From: Lagopus muta
Taxonomy: Eukaryota > Chordata > Aves > Galliformes > Phasianidae
NCBI RefSeq assembly: GCF_023343835.1
Contig: NC_064437.1
Coordinates: forward strand, 23,721,001 to 23,785,000
Length of the DNA: 64,000 nt
Direction: 5' to 3'
Shown here: positions 52,603 through 64,000 of the stretch, piece by piece
Numbering within the stretch: the first letter of the stretch is position 1
How the letters are laid out: each line of letters opens with the position of its first letter
The notes under the pieces: generated by a model
Told to the model about the DNA's origin: nothing
Database searches by the model: none
Seen by the model: only the letters and a program-made list of their open reading frames with translations
Program-made: the position numbers and the translations under genes

Positions 52603-52725
52603 GCCATGGTAAGGCATGTTCCCAGAGCAGGTGGCCCAGCAAATCATCCAGGTGGATTTTGAATATCTCCATAGCAGGAAACTCCACAATATCTGGGGGC
52701 AGCTGGCTCCAGTGCTCTGTGGGTT
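52531..52725 (-). mobile_element. CR1-like fragment, minus strand, beside the ASPM relic
   Basis: Antisense CR1-type 3' end (AAGAACCATAAAGGTAGGAAGTGACCTCTGG...) through the part where CR1 copies read CCAGCAAATCATCCAGGTGG and CTGGCTCCAGTGCTCTG. Its 3' part is closely related to a second piece at 54.84-54.92 kb. Confidence 0.65.
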
Positions 52726-53542
52726 AAGTAGGAATACAGAAACTTTAAAACATCTGAGGTCAAGAGCTTTACTATACTAATATAATAAGAAAATTCTTAA
52801 TTTTCTATTTTTCCCTGTAGGCTTTTTGGAGGAGATACTCGGCAAGAAAAAGTTATTTACAGCTAAGATACTATGTTATTTTTGTACAAAGGATAAGGAT
52901 GTTGTTGTCTATCACTGCATAAAAACAAATTCTTTGGGCTACTGTTACAATTCAGAATCATCTGCATGCATCTAAACTGGCAAAGGAAGATCGACAAAGA
53001 TACAAAATCTTAAGGTCTTCAGCACTCACTGTACAATCTGCGTTCAGAAAATGGAGAACACACAAAGTTCAAGAGAAAATTAGAGCAGCTTTAGTGCTCC
53101 AGAGGTATTTCAGAAAATGGCAATCTTCAAAACTGGCTAAAGGAAAGAGCTGCCCTTGTCATTCAGTCTTGGCATAGGACTCACAGCGAGATGAAACAGT
53201 TTTAAGCAAAGCATTATCAAGATTCAGCCTTGGCACAGGTGTCAGCTAGGTGTATTTACAAGGAATACAGGACACAAATAGTGACCAGTCAGCAGTATTA
53301 CAGAGCTTATAAATCAGGGAAAAATGAGAAAGAACTATTTGCAAAAGCGTGCAGCAGTAGTACTTCTCCAAGCTGCTTCTAGAGGCAAGAAAGCACATAT
53401 ATCATACAGGCAAACAAAAGCAGCTTGTGTTGTTCAACCACTGTGGAAAATTAAAGAAACAAATTTTTACTATTAAAAAAAACTGTCACTTTATTGCAGT
53501 CACATATGAGGAAAATACCAACAAGTAAAAATATACAAAGAG

Positions 53543-53812
53543 ATGAAAAACGCTGCTTCTGTAGTTCAAGCTTGGTATAGGGCACATGTCACTTCTAAAA
53601 AAGCAGCCTCATCTTTCCAGATGCGTCTGGCTGCCATTGTCCTTCAGTCTGCCTACAGAGGAAGGAAAGCTAGGAAAGCAGCTCACATATTGAGATCTGT
53701 GATTAAAAATTCAGTCATGTTTCCGTGCTTATGTCATCCGAAAGAGATTTTAAAAATTGAGAAATGCTACAGTGAAAATTCAAGCTTATGTAAAAATGAG
53801 ACAAGCTTGTAG
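53543..53812 (+). pseudogene. ASPM-like IQ block, open segment 1
   Basis: Part of the IQ exon relic still open in one frame: reads AASVVQAWYRAHVTSKKAA then LAAIVLQSAYRGRKARKAA, two clean IQ units with the (I/V)Q-x3-(Y/F)R core spaced as in ASPM. It closes by frame loss after IEKCYSENSS. Confidence 0.8.
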
Positions 53813-54400
53813 GTATTACTGTGCCTTAAGGGAAGCACCACTTTATGTCCAGTAAAGGTATCAGTCTCGTAGATATGCTCTTCAACTTAAGGAAGATTAC
53901 AGGAAAATGAAGAGAGATTGCATAAGAATTCAAGCTGCAGTTTGAGGCTATCTTGTCAAGAAGCAAATAAAAAGGTGAAGGAAGACTGCAGTATTTCTCC
54001 AGGCACAGTATCAAATGAGGAGGACCAGGGCACATTATTTATCTACTGTTGTCATTCAGAAACACTACTGTGCATACCACAGGCAGTTCTGTCAGAGGCA
54101 GAAGTTCCTGCAAGTTAGAAAACCAGCAGTGTGCATACAGGCAGCCGACAGGGATCATAAGGCACACAAAAAGCTTAAGCTTGAACATTGAGCTGCTGTC
54201 AAAATTCAAACAGCTTTTAGAGCTCATGCTGTAAGAGAAAAACAGAACTTGCAAGACTAGTAAAGGCAAAGTCTGACCTTCCTAAAGATAAGAGCAGTCT
54301 GCTTACTTTACAAGCAGCTTTTCACAGTTACCAGGTTCAAAAGCAAATTCAAAGACAATGTTCTGCTGCAACTGCAATACAATCTGCCTTCAGAAAATTC

Positions 54401-54837
54401 ATGGCTCTGAAAATGCTCAGACTTGTGAACCATGCTGCACTCACTATCCAAAGGTGTTACAGAGCCAGCGTCATAAGCCAAAAAAACCGGCAGGAGTACA
54501 CGGAGCTGTGGAACTGTGTAGTACATACTTCAGCAAGAAAAAAGATTCAAAGGAAGCCCAACCTTGCAACAATTACTCAGTCCTATTACAGAATGCATGT
54601 CAATCAATTAAAATTTAAAAAACTAAGGCAATCCACTCTAGTGATGCAGAGATACTTTACAGCTTACCGTACGAAAAAAAAACAACAACGTGCACTTTAT
54701 CTAAAGACAAAGGCAGCTGTGCTAGTCTTGCAGTCTGCATACTGTGGGATGACTGTGAGGAAACAGCTGAGGGAATTAAGCAAAGCTGCGACAACAATAC
54801 AAGCAGCCTTCAAATCGGACCTAGTAAAAAAGGACAG
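54401..54837 (+). pseudogene. ASPM-like IQ block, open segment 2
   Basis: Longest surviving stretch of the IQ exon relic, about 145 residues: ALTIQRCYRASVISQKNRQE, ATITQSYYRMHVNQLKFKK, TLVMQRYFTAYRTKKKQQRA, AVLVLQSAYCGMTVRKQL and TTIQAAFKSDLVKK. It ends at the 85-base repeat at 54838. Confidence 0.85.
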
Positions 54838-54923
54838 TTTAATATACATACGTGGGCATTAGGGAATCATAGAGGTAGGAAGCGGCATCTGGAGATTCCC
54901 CAGTCTGATCCTCCAGAACAACT
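54838..54923. repeat. Copy 2 of the 85-base direct repeat, inserted in the IQ exon relic
   Basis: Begins TTTAATATACATACGTGGGC and ends CTGATCCTCCAGAACAACT. It interrupts the ASPM-like IQ reading frame directly after a conserved IQ unit (KAATTIQAAFKSDLVKK), and IQ coding resumes after it. Confidence 0.75.
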
Positions 54924-55250
54924 AGCAAGACTGGAGATACGTGCCACAAGGAAGATTAGGCCTTTTCTTCAGATGGCTGTGCAACATAGAAAACTCGCAC
55001 GACTTAAAAGAGCAGCTATTACATTACAAGCCTATAACTTAATACACAAAGCTAAATCACAGCATGGGAGCTATAAAAAAAGCAACTGTTGTCTTACAGC
55101 AGCGGTACCAATCCCACCTGATTGTAAAACACCACAGAATGATATATTTAAAAACCCAGGAAAAAAACTATTATTGTGCAGGCTACAGTCAGAAGATTCA
55201 TTGTAAAGAAGATGTTCCAGAAAATGGAAGAACAAACAATAAAAATTCAG

Positions 55251-56741
55251 GTACTTATATATGTATAGGATATTGTTTGTTGTTCTCTGTTGGAAAACTG
55301 CTATTTCAAATGATGGTTAAAACCATATAACTTACAACAGAACCATACTCCACAGTATATTAAGGGTGTAAAGGTAACTGTGTAAGGGTAACCACAGCAG
55401 GACACAGAAATCAGTCTGGCTCCATTTCGCCTTTCCTTGCTGAGGCATTCATCTTAGAAGTCATAGTCCTTTTTTCCTTATCTTTCCCCTAAAATGTTAC
55501 TATTTAAAATTTAACCTCTGATGTTTGTGTGTGTTTCTATCGTTCTTTTAAGAACATTTTTATCTTAACTGGCTTTCACCTACTTAAATACTAATAGCTT
55601 AATGAATACTTTCTTCAGAACGTATCTTAAAGCTGTTCAGATGTATTGAAATAAGTGAGCTCTAGTATGGGATATAAGGTGAAGTAAAGACAGGAGAGGT
55701 ATGACCACATTCTTTAAGACTTTGATTTACTTAGATACATAATCAACAAACATACAAAATAAAATAGTTAAATTGGTATCCACAAACCATATATAGCTAG
55801 GAAGATTATCACACTGGAAAGGAATAATCAGAAACAACCAAAAACGCTCACCCACAATGTAGGCTCACAGAAAAAACTCCAAGAAGAGCACTCTCCAGAA
55901 AGAGAACGTTACTCAGTGGCAGTCAGCCCTTAAATGGGGTCTAGGAGAGGTGCAGCCAGGCTCCATCCCTTCCAGTCACACAGGTGAATTGCCTTCACCT
56001 GTACTCCTGCAGCTGACTCAGTGCTGGCCTCAGGTGATCAATCAGAGGTCCAGGCCATGGTGCAGCAGTTCCCATACACTCTCCTTCCTAAATAAGCAGC
56101 ATTAAGAGTTTGGGTGTTTGCTTTTTTTCTTTAGATCTGTTAAATAGCTCCAGACTAATTTTGGTGCCTATATAAAATATTTTGAATAGGGATGTGAAGA
56201 GATGTATTTCATTCTTACCGCATGCCTCAGCTGGTACATTAGGTGTGAAACTGTAGTCTGTGATGTCTCAGACACGCTCTGCAAAGGGGAAGTATTTAGT
56301 TTTGACACTTTCCTTCCCTCTTTGATTGGATAAAATATCAAGAAGGGTTGGCAAGAAGTAAACTTGTCAAACATAGGTTTTCAATCTTACATCCATTCAA
56401 CAGATATCTATATTCAAATTCTTTTTTTCTTATTTCAGGAAAAAATAGAATACTAAGGCTAAACTTATTTCTAAATTATTCTATACCCATTCTAATGTAT
56501 TATTATTATTATTTAAAATGTAGAATCTATTTCTGGGGGACTTCATGTGGCTGGGAAGCAAAAAGTGAAGCTGCTTGTGGCATTTTAAAATAGCCCAAAG
56601 TGCAAAAGTGATTTTTGTCACATGGATGCCAGACAAGCCACAGATTTTCTCAGGAAGAATATGGATTTTGCTTTTTCTTCTAGTTGGGAAATTAATTTGA
56701 AGATCGGTTAGAAGATCTCTTATTTCTTTCTGGTATAACAG
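55251..56741 (+). other. Intron-like stretch of the ASPM relic, missing exons
   Basis: Between the IQ exon donor and the next recognised acceptor (TATAACAG|TATGAAAG). In intact ASPM several exons lie here (the last IQ units and the armadillo-like part). None could be recognised, so they were deleted or have decayed beyond reading. Confidence 0.6.
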
Positions 56742-58150
56742 TATGAAAGAACCACTCAAGCAGTATATGAAGGAGATAATTCTATAGATACATTACTGAA
56801 ACTACTGCAAATGTACAGAGGGAAAGCTGGGGACAAAATTTTGGAAGAAGGAGGAAGTATTTTCACGAAGACTTGTTGTTTGAAAGGCCATCCTTTCAAA
56901 GGACCCAAAGACAGCGTTGGTGAGACCTGGTGTCTCCTTTTCAATACTTTATCATTGTTTTTTGCTATTCTAGCATGTTTTGGTGTTATATACAACACCA
57001 TTTGTGGGTTTTTTTTTTTCCTTCTTGCCTAATATCTGTTACCTGTTATAACTAAACTTTGTTGGTGGGAAAATGCAATTCCAAGGTGGTGAAAACAGTC
57101 ATTATGCAGTGGTGTTTGATTTGTCACTCAGAGTATGACACCAAGTTTTTGATCCTGCGATACCTGCAAGATTATATGTTGCATTTGTTAGTTGAAAAAG
57201 GTTTTTGATGAATTTCTATCAGTTTCTTTGCATTATGTAAAGTTTAGTTGCTGGCTTTAAAAAAAAAAGAAAAAAAAATCCCTACTTCTGAGAGCTTGCC
57301 ATTACTTTTCATGTAAAGTTAAAATCTATATTGTCAGTAAAAGCTAGCAATACTATTTATGCCTTTGTGTGACATATTGTATCGTAACAGAGCCATAGCC
57401 TGGTTTTGGAAAAAACAAGTAAACAAAAAACCAAAGTTTATTTGTTCATACTTATGGATGGAATCACCAACTAGAGCAGTCTGGGTTCCATGCTAGAAAT
57501 AGGATAAACTTGAATAAATCTGATGAAGCCACCAGAAATGAGCACTTGGGTTGTTCAGTCACTTCTAACCACGGCGTTAGTCTTTGATTTGATAAGAAGA
57601 TGCACAAAAACACTGATTTGTGTCTCTGTACCACTTGTTAGAGACATACACTAACATAACAAAATTAGCTCAGATGAGAAATTATTAATATTTGAATTTC
57701 GATTCTAGGATGTTCTGAAGTCTCAGGTGATGCTCCGTGTATGTATTTTGATAGCAGTAGTAGTCAGCGTGCTGGTTTTAAAACAGCTTCACCGTACTTT
57801 CGGGTAGAAGCTTGGTGTATATTAAAAATGTCCACTTTCTATTGAACAAAACAGATTTCTAAGTTTAAGTTACCTTAAAGTTTGTGCTGTTTTCACCTTT
57901 TCTCAGGAAATCTGAAGCATGCCAAGAGTTGTTACGTGTGTTCAAAGCCTCTTACAGCTCATAAGTGCAAAATGGATGCAGAGAATGCTTGTGGAAACAG
58001 AAGACAAACACTTGAATTAGTGGGATTTCCTTTATTCCTGTAACTCCTCTAAGAATAAAGACAGTTTCAAGGTACGTGCCTAAAAATTAGTCTGCTGTTT
58101 TTACAGTGACAGCACTCTATTTTAGTGATAAACCACTCTTATTTCCACAG

Positions 58151-58256
58151 AATTAAACTGGACTTGGATTTGAGAAAATATAACATGCAAGAAGTTGTGG
58201 ATCCTCTCCAAGCAATCGTAGTGGTGATGGATACACTTGGCATTGCCTGCTACTGA
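58151..58256 (+). pseudogene. ASPM-like last exon, intact reading frame
   Basis: Acceptor TTTCCACAG then codons reading KLDLDLRKYNMQEVV and DPLQAIVVVMDTLGIACY before TGA. This matches the ASPM carboxyl end (NPLQAIQMVMDTLG in mammals) closely and carries no lesion, unlike the exons before it. Confidence 0.85.
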
Positions 58257-58407
58257 AATGTAAATTAACATATTTGTACAGCACATATGCAGCAGGCAGC
58301 TAAATGATTTTAAAATGAAATAAATAATTGTCAAGCTGCTCTTGAACGTGTTTCTGTAATTATCTTTTCTGTATTGTATTTTGAAATCCTGCCAAAATCA
58401 AATGTAC

Positions 58408-58413
58408 AATAAA
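58408..58413 (+). terminator. AATAAA signal after the ASPM-like last exon
   Basis: AATAAA 152 bp past the stop codon, followed by TGTCCTTGTCTAC. It is the likely inherited 3' end of the parent gene's transcript. Confidence 0.55.
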
Positions 58414-58429
58414 ATCTTATGTCCTTGTC

Positions 58430-59845
58430 TACTTTGCCGTTCCATTGACATTGTTCTTTGTACAGCTCTGAATCTTACCCATGTTAAGGTATTTCTCACT
58501 CTGACCAAGTGTTGCGTAGTTGTTTATATCTGACAGTTACATTGGCCTGCCAATGTGGAAAGGTGTGGGAAGGAGAGAGAGTGTGCTGACTTGAAAATTG
58601 GCTCGTGATTTCCCAGGGCCTGACAGATCATGCGTGACTGTAGGAGACCTTAAAAAAAAATATTTGTTTTTCTAAGCTACAAGATTATGACGGAACAAAG
58701 GGTTCTTATAAGGATGACTTATAGAAAATCTGACCTGCTATTTTAAGGGAGGTAATTCTGTGAGATTTCTTACCATCGTGTCATCAACACATAATAGTGT
58801 GCATCTCATCCAGCTGAACAGTGTTCATCACAGCATCTCCCTGAAATGCTGTTCTGCCGTGCCTAGGAATTGCATTTTCTTAGAGCACGGTCAAGAAAAC
58901 CAAACCAATAACCTCCTGCTCTCTGTTACCAAACAGATGTTCTAGATGTATTCCATGTTTTGACACATTGAAAAGCAAACACTGAAAATTCAACTGTTGA
59001 GTGTTGATGTTAAAGATTCCTGAGAAGCAGCATTCATGGTCTTTTTGTATTCCCTTCTATTTCCTGATAAATGTACATCAGTGTCACTGAAGTGCTCTGC
59101 TTAGAGGGTGAAACAGAAACACTGCACCCAAAAAACTGAATGTAGTTTCTCAAAGTTATCTTGCCTAGGCTTTATGAGCAGAACAAAGACCATCACTACT
59201 AAAGTTTCACTCATTTCTAGCAACCACATTTCCTTCACAGCACAGAAGTGGAAAGGGTGGAAAAGAAGTACATTTCAAGTAAACGGGCAAGTCCAATGAA
59301 AAGCATTTAATCAGTACTAAGATGAGACTTTCCAGTCCTTCTAACGTGTTCCTGAAGTAACTGTAAAGCCAACCTACATGAATGTAATAGCAGCTTCCAG
59401 GTCAACAGATGATGTGTGTGCATGTCTACAAGAGTGACAATGAAGTAATGAAAATGGAAGCAATTCTCAAATGAGAGCCGAGAGCAGGAAACTCAATGCT
59501 TACATTTATAAGCTTATCTTTTAAGTGTAATTATTACTGTGATTTACAAAATTTAAAATCGGTACTAATTGTTGATAGAGACTTGCTTGTTTTGATGTAA
59601 AGCTGTGAAAGATTAGTGTGGCACTTCCTTTTCCTTTCGCATTTCATTTCTGCTATTTTAAGCCTGTTGGTGCCCTGCTTAGACAAGCAATAAAAGTCTC
59701 TCTCATGCATGGAGTCAAACACAATCTGCCCAATTTTAGTTATGAACTTCAAAATGCAGCTATCCGAGCAAAGAAGGGAAATTAAAACAGGTTTCTTAAC
59801 TATTTGTTATGAGCAGGCATGTTAGTGAAGTTCCAGTCCCCCTGA
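58430..59845. other. Non-coding interval between ASPM relic and CR1
   Basis: AT-rich sequence with no ORF resembling a known protein and no repeat recognised by eye. Confidence 0.6.
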
Positions 59846-59849
59846 GCTG

Positions 59850-61884
59850 CAAAATGAGCCGGCGGGGAAGAAGACTGGCGTGGATGAATAGGGAGCTATT
59901 CTTGAGGCTCCGGGAGAAAAAGGAATCTACTGCCTGTGGAAAGAGGGACAGGCCACTCAGAATGAATACAAGGAAGTTGTTAGGATGTGTAGAGGTGAAA
60001 TCAGAAAGGCAAAAGCCCAGCTTGAATTTAACCTAGCCGCTGGGGTGAAAAGGAATAAGAAACTCTTTTATAAATACATTAACAGTAAGAGGAGGACAAA
60101 GGAGAATATCCACTCTTTGCTGGATGAGGCTGGGAATGTGACCACTGAGGATGAGGAAAAGGCGGAGGTTCTGAATGCCTTCTTTACGTCTGTCTTTAAA
60201 AGTCAGACCAGTTATCCTCAGGACACTCCTCTCTCTGACCTGGTAATCTCGGCCGGGGAGCACACTAACCCTCCTGTGATTCTGAAAGAAACAGTCAGAG
60301 ACCTACTGCTCCAGCTGTACTGTCACAAGTCGATGGGGCCAGATGAGATCCACCCGAGAGTGCTGAGGGGACTGGCAGAGGTGATAGCCGAGCCGCTTTC
60401 CATCATCTGTCAGCGCTCCTTGTTGACTGGTGAGGTCCCAGAAGACTGGAGGCTTGCCAATGTGACTCCCATTTATAAGAAAGGTCGTAAGGAGGATCCG
60501 GGGAACTACAGGCCTGTCAGCCTGACCTCGGTGCCAGGGAAGGTTATGGAGCAGATTGTCTTGAGGGAGATCATGCGGCATGTGCGGGATGAGCGGGGGA
60601 TCAGGCCTAGCCAGCATGGGTTTGTGAAGGGCAGGCCCTGCTTGACCAACCTGATCTCCTTCTATGATCTAGTGACCCATCTGGTGGATGAGGGAAAGGC
60701 TGTTGATGTGGTCTACCTAGACTTCAGCAAAGCCTTTGACACTGTCTCCCACAGCATTCTCCTGCAGAAGCTGGCAGCCCGAGGCTTGGATGGGTACACT
60801 CTTGGCTGGGTAAGGAGCTGGCTGGAGGGCCGGGCACAGAGAGTGGTGGTGAACGGAGTCAAATCCAGCTGGCAACCGGTCGTGAGTGGTGTTCCGCAGG
60901 GGTCGGTGCTGGGGCCTGTCCTCTTCAATATCTTTATTGATGACCTCGATGAGGGCATCGAGTGCACCCTCAGTAAATTTGCAGATGACACCAAATTGGC
61001 TGGAAGTGTGGATCTGCCTGGGGGTAGCAAGGCCCTACAGAGGGACCTGGACAGGCTGGAGAGCTGGGCTGGAGCCAATGGGATGAGTTTCAACAAGGCC
61101 AAATGCCGGGTCCTGCACTTCGGCTACAACAACCCCAGGTGACGCTACAGGCGTCTGTGTGTCTGTGTACAGGTGTGGCTGGAGGACTGCGTAGAGGAAA
61201 TGGACCTGGGGGTATTGATTGATGCTCGGCTGAACATGAACCGACAGTGTGCCCAGGTGGCCAAGAAGGCCAATGGCATCCTGGCTTGCATCAGAAACAG
61301 TGTTGCAAGCAGGAGCAGAGAGGTGATTGTTCCCCTATATTCAGCACTAGTGAGGCCGCATCTCGAGTACTGTGTCCAGTTCTGGGCCCCTCACTGCAAG
61401 AAAGATATTGAGGCCCTGGAACGTGTTCAAAGGAGGGCAACAAAGCTGGTGAGGGGTCTGGAACACAGGCCATATGAGGAGAGGCTGAAGGAGCTGGGAA
61501 TGTTCAGCCTGGAGAAGAGGAGGCTCAGGGGAGACCTCATTGCTCTCTATAACTTCCTGAAGGGAGGTTGTAGTGAGCTGGGGGTCGGCCTCTTCTCTCG
61601 TGTCAGTAGTGATAGGACCAGAGGGAATGGTTTCAAGCTACGGCAGGGGAGATTCAGGCTGGACATGAGGAAGTATTACTTTTCAGAAAGGGTGGTCAGG
61701 CACTGGAATGGACTGCCCAGGGAGGTGGTGGAATCACCGAGCCTGGGGGTGTTCAAGGAAAGGCTGGATGTTGTGCTGAGGGACATGGTTTAGTGGGAGC
61801 TACTGGGAATAGGTGAATTGGACTGGATGATCTTTTAGGTCTTTTCCAACCTTGGTGATTCTATGATTCTATGATTCTATGATT
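59850..61884 (+). mobile_element. CR1 LINE, 5'-truncated, about 2.0 kb, with reverse transcriptase
   Basis: Starts in the linker before the RT domain ([15 protein letters not shown]) and runs to the CR1 3' end with tandem ATTCTATG units at about 61858-61882, the hallmark tail. It contains most of ORF2 but no endonuclease domain or ORF1, about 2.0 of 4.5 kb. The reading frame is largely open, so this is one of the younger copies in the window. No clear target-site duplication was seen, as usual for CR1. Confidence 0.95.
59985..61796 (+). pseudogene. CR1 ORF2 (reverse transcriptase), one in-frame TGA and an upstream frameshift
   Basis: RT-domain motifs in order: [19 protein letters not shown]...[23 protein letters not shown] (about 60712-60750), [23 protein letters not shown] with the catalytic FADD (about 60976-60990). 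A TGA at 61140-61142 interrupts the frame after NNP; the same frame continues to 61796 with [32 protein letters not shown] and [10 protein letters not shown]. Upstream, near 59930, a frameshift separates [15 protein letters not shown] from [14 protein letters not shown]. Encoded protein would be inactive as it stands. Confidence 0.92.
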
Positions 61885-64000
61885 TACAGGGTCAGTTTAA
61901 TTAGGGTATGGAACACAAGCGTCTAGGCACTACGATACCACAAAGAAGCTCATTCTCGTTTTATATAATCCCAAAATCAACAGATGCTAATTGAAACAAA
62001 TCAAGGAAGTGATGGTAGTACATATAGGTGCACTCAGATTCCCAGCCTGACTAATAATGGTCAGATTTACAAAAACATTTGTAATACTTCAAGCATAACA
62101 AGGACAGGTACAAAACCCCGTGCTGCATATTCTGGATCCACTATTTTGACTGCGGCATAGGCAAGATTCACGAGATAGGCGTAGGCGAGATACGTCATGC
62201 CTCTTGTCGTCAATGTCATCAGCACCGTTATTTCTGTAGCAACAACATGCTGGCCTTACACCCACCTCTTGCTAGAAGCATAACAGACAACACCTGTGAA
62301 GATAGTCTTCTGATCACCCATCACATTCAGATTGCAAGGAGGAAAACCATCCATATGAACGAGAAGCGAAACGGCGCTCTGCCTCTCCTTTACCAACTTT
62401 GAGCCAGCTACCTCAGCAGCCAGATCAGCTGAGCACTTTTGATGGGCTTTTGACCGCTGAGGTAAAAAAATGTCTAAAAATCACATTGCTTATGTACCCA
62501 TTATCACAAATATATGAACCTAGGTACAGCCACGCTCTTCCTCTCTATACTTCTTTCGCCCTCAATCTAAGCACAGCTCAGATTTCCTGAGGCAGTAGCA
62601 AGAACAGAGCCGGTTATCTTACGCGTCCCAAGACAAGCTGAGGTTAAACTACTCCAATAGCCCGTGTCATTAAGCACTTAATAAAAATGAGTAATGGAGC
62701 GCTTGCTGCTCAAAACAGAGGGATGCACTTTTTCATTCAGTAATACAGCGTTCTGATTTTAAAAAATCAATGAGCAGAAACTGAACAGCAAAGTTTTGTT
62801 ACCATTAAGCGAGGTATTCTTTATAGGCAAGGCTGGGGCAGCATCGCGATAACTCTCCGAGAGTGCTCCACCAGTTGACTGTTCCGAAATGGGTTGTATT
62901 TCCACATTCATTACCTTCCCACATTCATTAACCTACCCACCCCCAGTGACCATCGAACAGGCATGGCCTTATTTTGTGATCTTTGATGTCATCTGGTGTC
63001 CTAGCATTGCGACAGTCCGTCCTCAGTCCTCACTTGTTGTTTGTCTGTTTAATCAATTATTCTGGGCAAAATTCAATTTAAAAAAGAACTGTGCTCTTGC
63101 TTGAGCTAATGATTATAAATGATTATTTTATATGTACATTAACAAAAAAAAAAAACCTCATAACTTGTTTATTTTTTAATTAAATTTAAGTGAGTATGGA
63201 TTATACAAAAGATGCTTTTCGACTCACCTTTCGCATGCAATTAATCATAACTCAAAGTTCAGCTCCTCCTTTCTTCTTATCATCTGACCATCAGAAAAGC
63301 AACGTCAGGTGCACTTTCCAAGAGTCCAGCAAAAGGCTCTTTCAAAGAAATACCAAGTCCTCTCGCAGTGTACTTCAGCTAGCTCAGTGACTGGAAGTTT
63401 GTTGCGTCATTGACTGGAATATGCTGCTGTTCCTAAGGCAGCAACAGCTCACACAAATAATTGTAAGCCCTGTGCTGTTATGTTATTTGTCTCCCAGAGC
63501 AATTCCCTGATTATGTTCGAGTAAACGGAAGCCTTTTGCAAGCTGCAAGACGACCCGTCACCAAACCTGCTCCTTCTCCCAGAGCACACTGCAATATATC
63601 ACACAGTCTCGGCAGGATCTCTGCTGATGGCTGTGAAAATATATCTGTAACAATGTACAATAAGAACATTTGCAGTTCTACAATTATAAATAATACAAAT
63701 GAGTGCAGTCTAACTCTCAGGATTTAAACCTAAGAATGAAACTGCTACGTAGTTTACATGCATTTCATCGCTGTAGGCTTTTCATAGTGCCTGTGTCCAA
63801 CTAAAATCTCACAGAAAGTCTTCCTACCAATTTATAGGACATGGGAACGTAACCCAGAGCAGTGCAGCACAGAAGCGTTTGCAAAGCTCTCCTTCTAATC
63901 CACCTGTCTGTCATTTTCTGGCAGGTATCATTCACCCATTTGGCCATTGGTCACATTGCAGCTCTGGTACTTCCGCCACCATCTTTAGTCATGTTTTCTC
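61885..64000. other. No gene recognised
   Basis: AT-rich, with only short ORFs that have no recognisable similarity. No CR1 or simple repeat of note apart from short A runs (for example about 63144-63156). Confidence 0.6.

Larger units (their letters stand above)
52820..58256 (+). pseudogene. ASPM-like pseudogene: IQ-repeat exon and last three exons, introns kept
   Basis: ASPM is a spindle-pole protein whose middle carries dozens of calmodulin-binding IQ motifs. Relic parts: (a) IQ exon 52820-55250, opening after CCTGTAG with FWRRYSARKK and ending at CAG|GTACTT with VRRFIVKKMFQKMEEQTIKIQ-like coding; about half the length of the human IQ exon. (b) 56742 to about 56920: [14 protein letters not shown] and [11 protein letters not shown], then a frameshift into [10 protein letters not shown]. 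(c) 57907-58071: LTAHKCKMDAENA, then a frameshift into GISFIPVTPLRIKTVSR. (d) last exon 58151-58256: VVDPLQAIVVVMDTLGIACY, then TGA. Disabled by a frameshift near 52870, a TAA near 52920 and many further stops and shifts in the IQ part. Exons 1-17 and those between (a) and (b) are absent. Introns with GT-AG borders show this is a DNA-level duplicate, not a retrocopy. The gene symbol is withheld because the copy is dead. Confidence 0.85.

Noticed and set aside
56481-56759. Search for the missing ASPM exons just upstream of 56742
   Set aside because: Only a few residues could be forced to align; treated as intron.

Overview
This is vertebrate nuclear DNA from a bird, most likely chicken or a close galliform. 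Four things point that way: many fragments and one long copy of the avian CR1 LINE, spliced genes with GT-AG introns, a CpG-island promoter, and the PRRC2C-FMO4-FMO3 gene order known from amniotes. All assignments below were made by reading the sequence and comparing with remembered family features; no database search was run.

Layout. (1) About 1-31.48 kb, minus strand: the 5' half of PRRC2C. It has a non-coding first exon in a CpG island, a first intron of about 16 kb, then coding exons 2-15 (exon 15 runs off the left edge). The coding parts join in phase and give the first 783 codons. (2) 32.06-36.41 kb, minus: a complete FMO4-like flavin monooxygenase, eight coding exons, 545 residues. Its poly(A) signal lies about 350 bp upstream of the PRRC2C start region. 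(3) 36.4-45.6 kb: mostly non-coding, but holding two exon remnants of a dead FMO1-like gene at 39.26-39.80 kb with a CR1 fragment between them. (4) 45.66-51.63 kb, minus: a complete FMO3-like gene, eight coding exons, 532 residues, with a non-coding first exon and TATA-like box upstream. Codon 329, the site of the known chicken fishy-taint T329S variant, is ACT (threonine), the functional allele. (5) 52.82-58.43 kb, plus: a decayed, intron-containing copy of the 3' part of ASPM (calmodulin-binding IQ repeats plus the last three exons), with frameshifts and stops but several intact splice sites and an intact final exon. (6) 59.85-61.88 kb, plus: a 5'-truncated CR1 of about 2 kb with a nearly complete reverse transcriptase reading frame. 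(7) 61.9-64.0 kb: no gene recognised.

The block FMO3, FMO1 relic, FMO4, PRRC2C keeps the mammalian order (FMO3-FMO6P-FMO2-FMO1-FMO4-PRRC2C), so the bird cluster looks like the same ancestral array reduced to two working genes here. The FMO enzymes would act in the endoplasmic reticulum membrane on N- and S-containing metabolites; PRRC2C is an unrelated housekeeping RNA-associated protein that sits downstream of them on the same strand. The most notable less-ordinary content is the ASPM-like segmental pseudogene, the FMO1-like relic, and an 85-base repeat pair inside the ASPM relic region.
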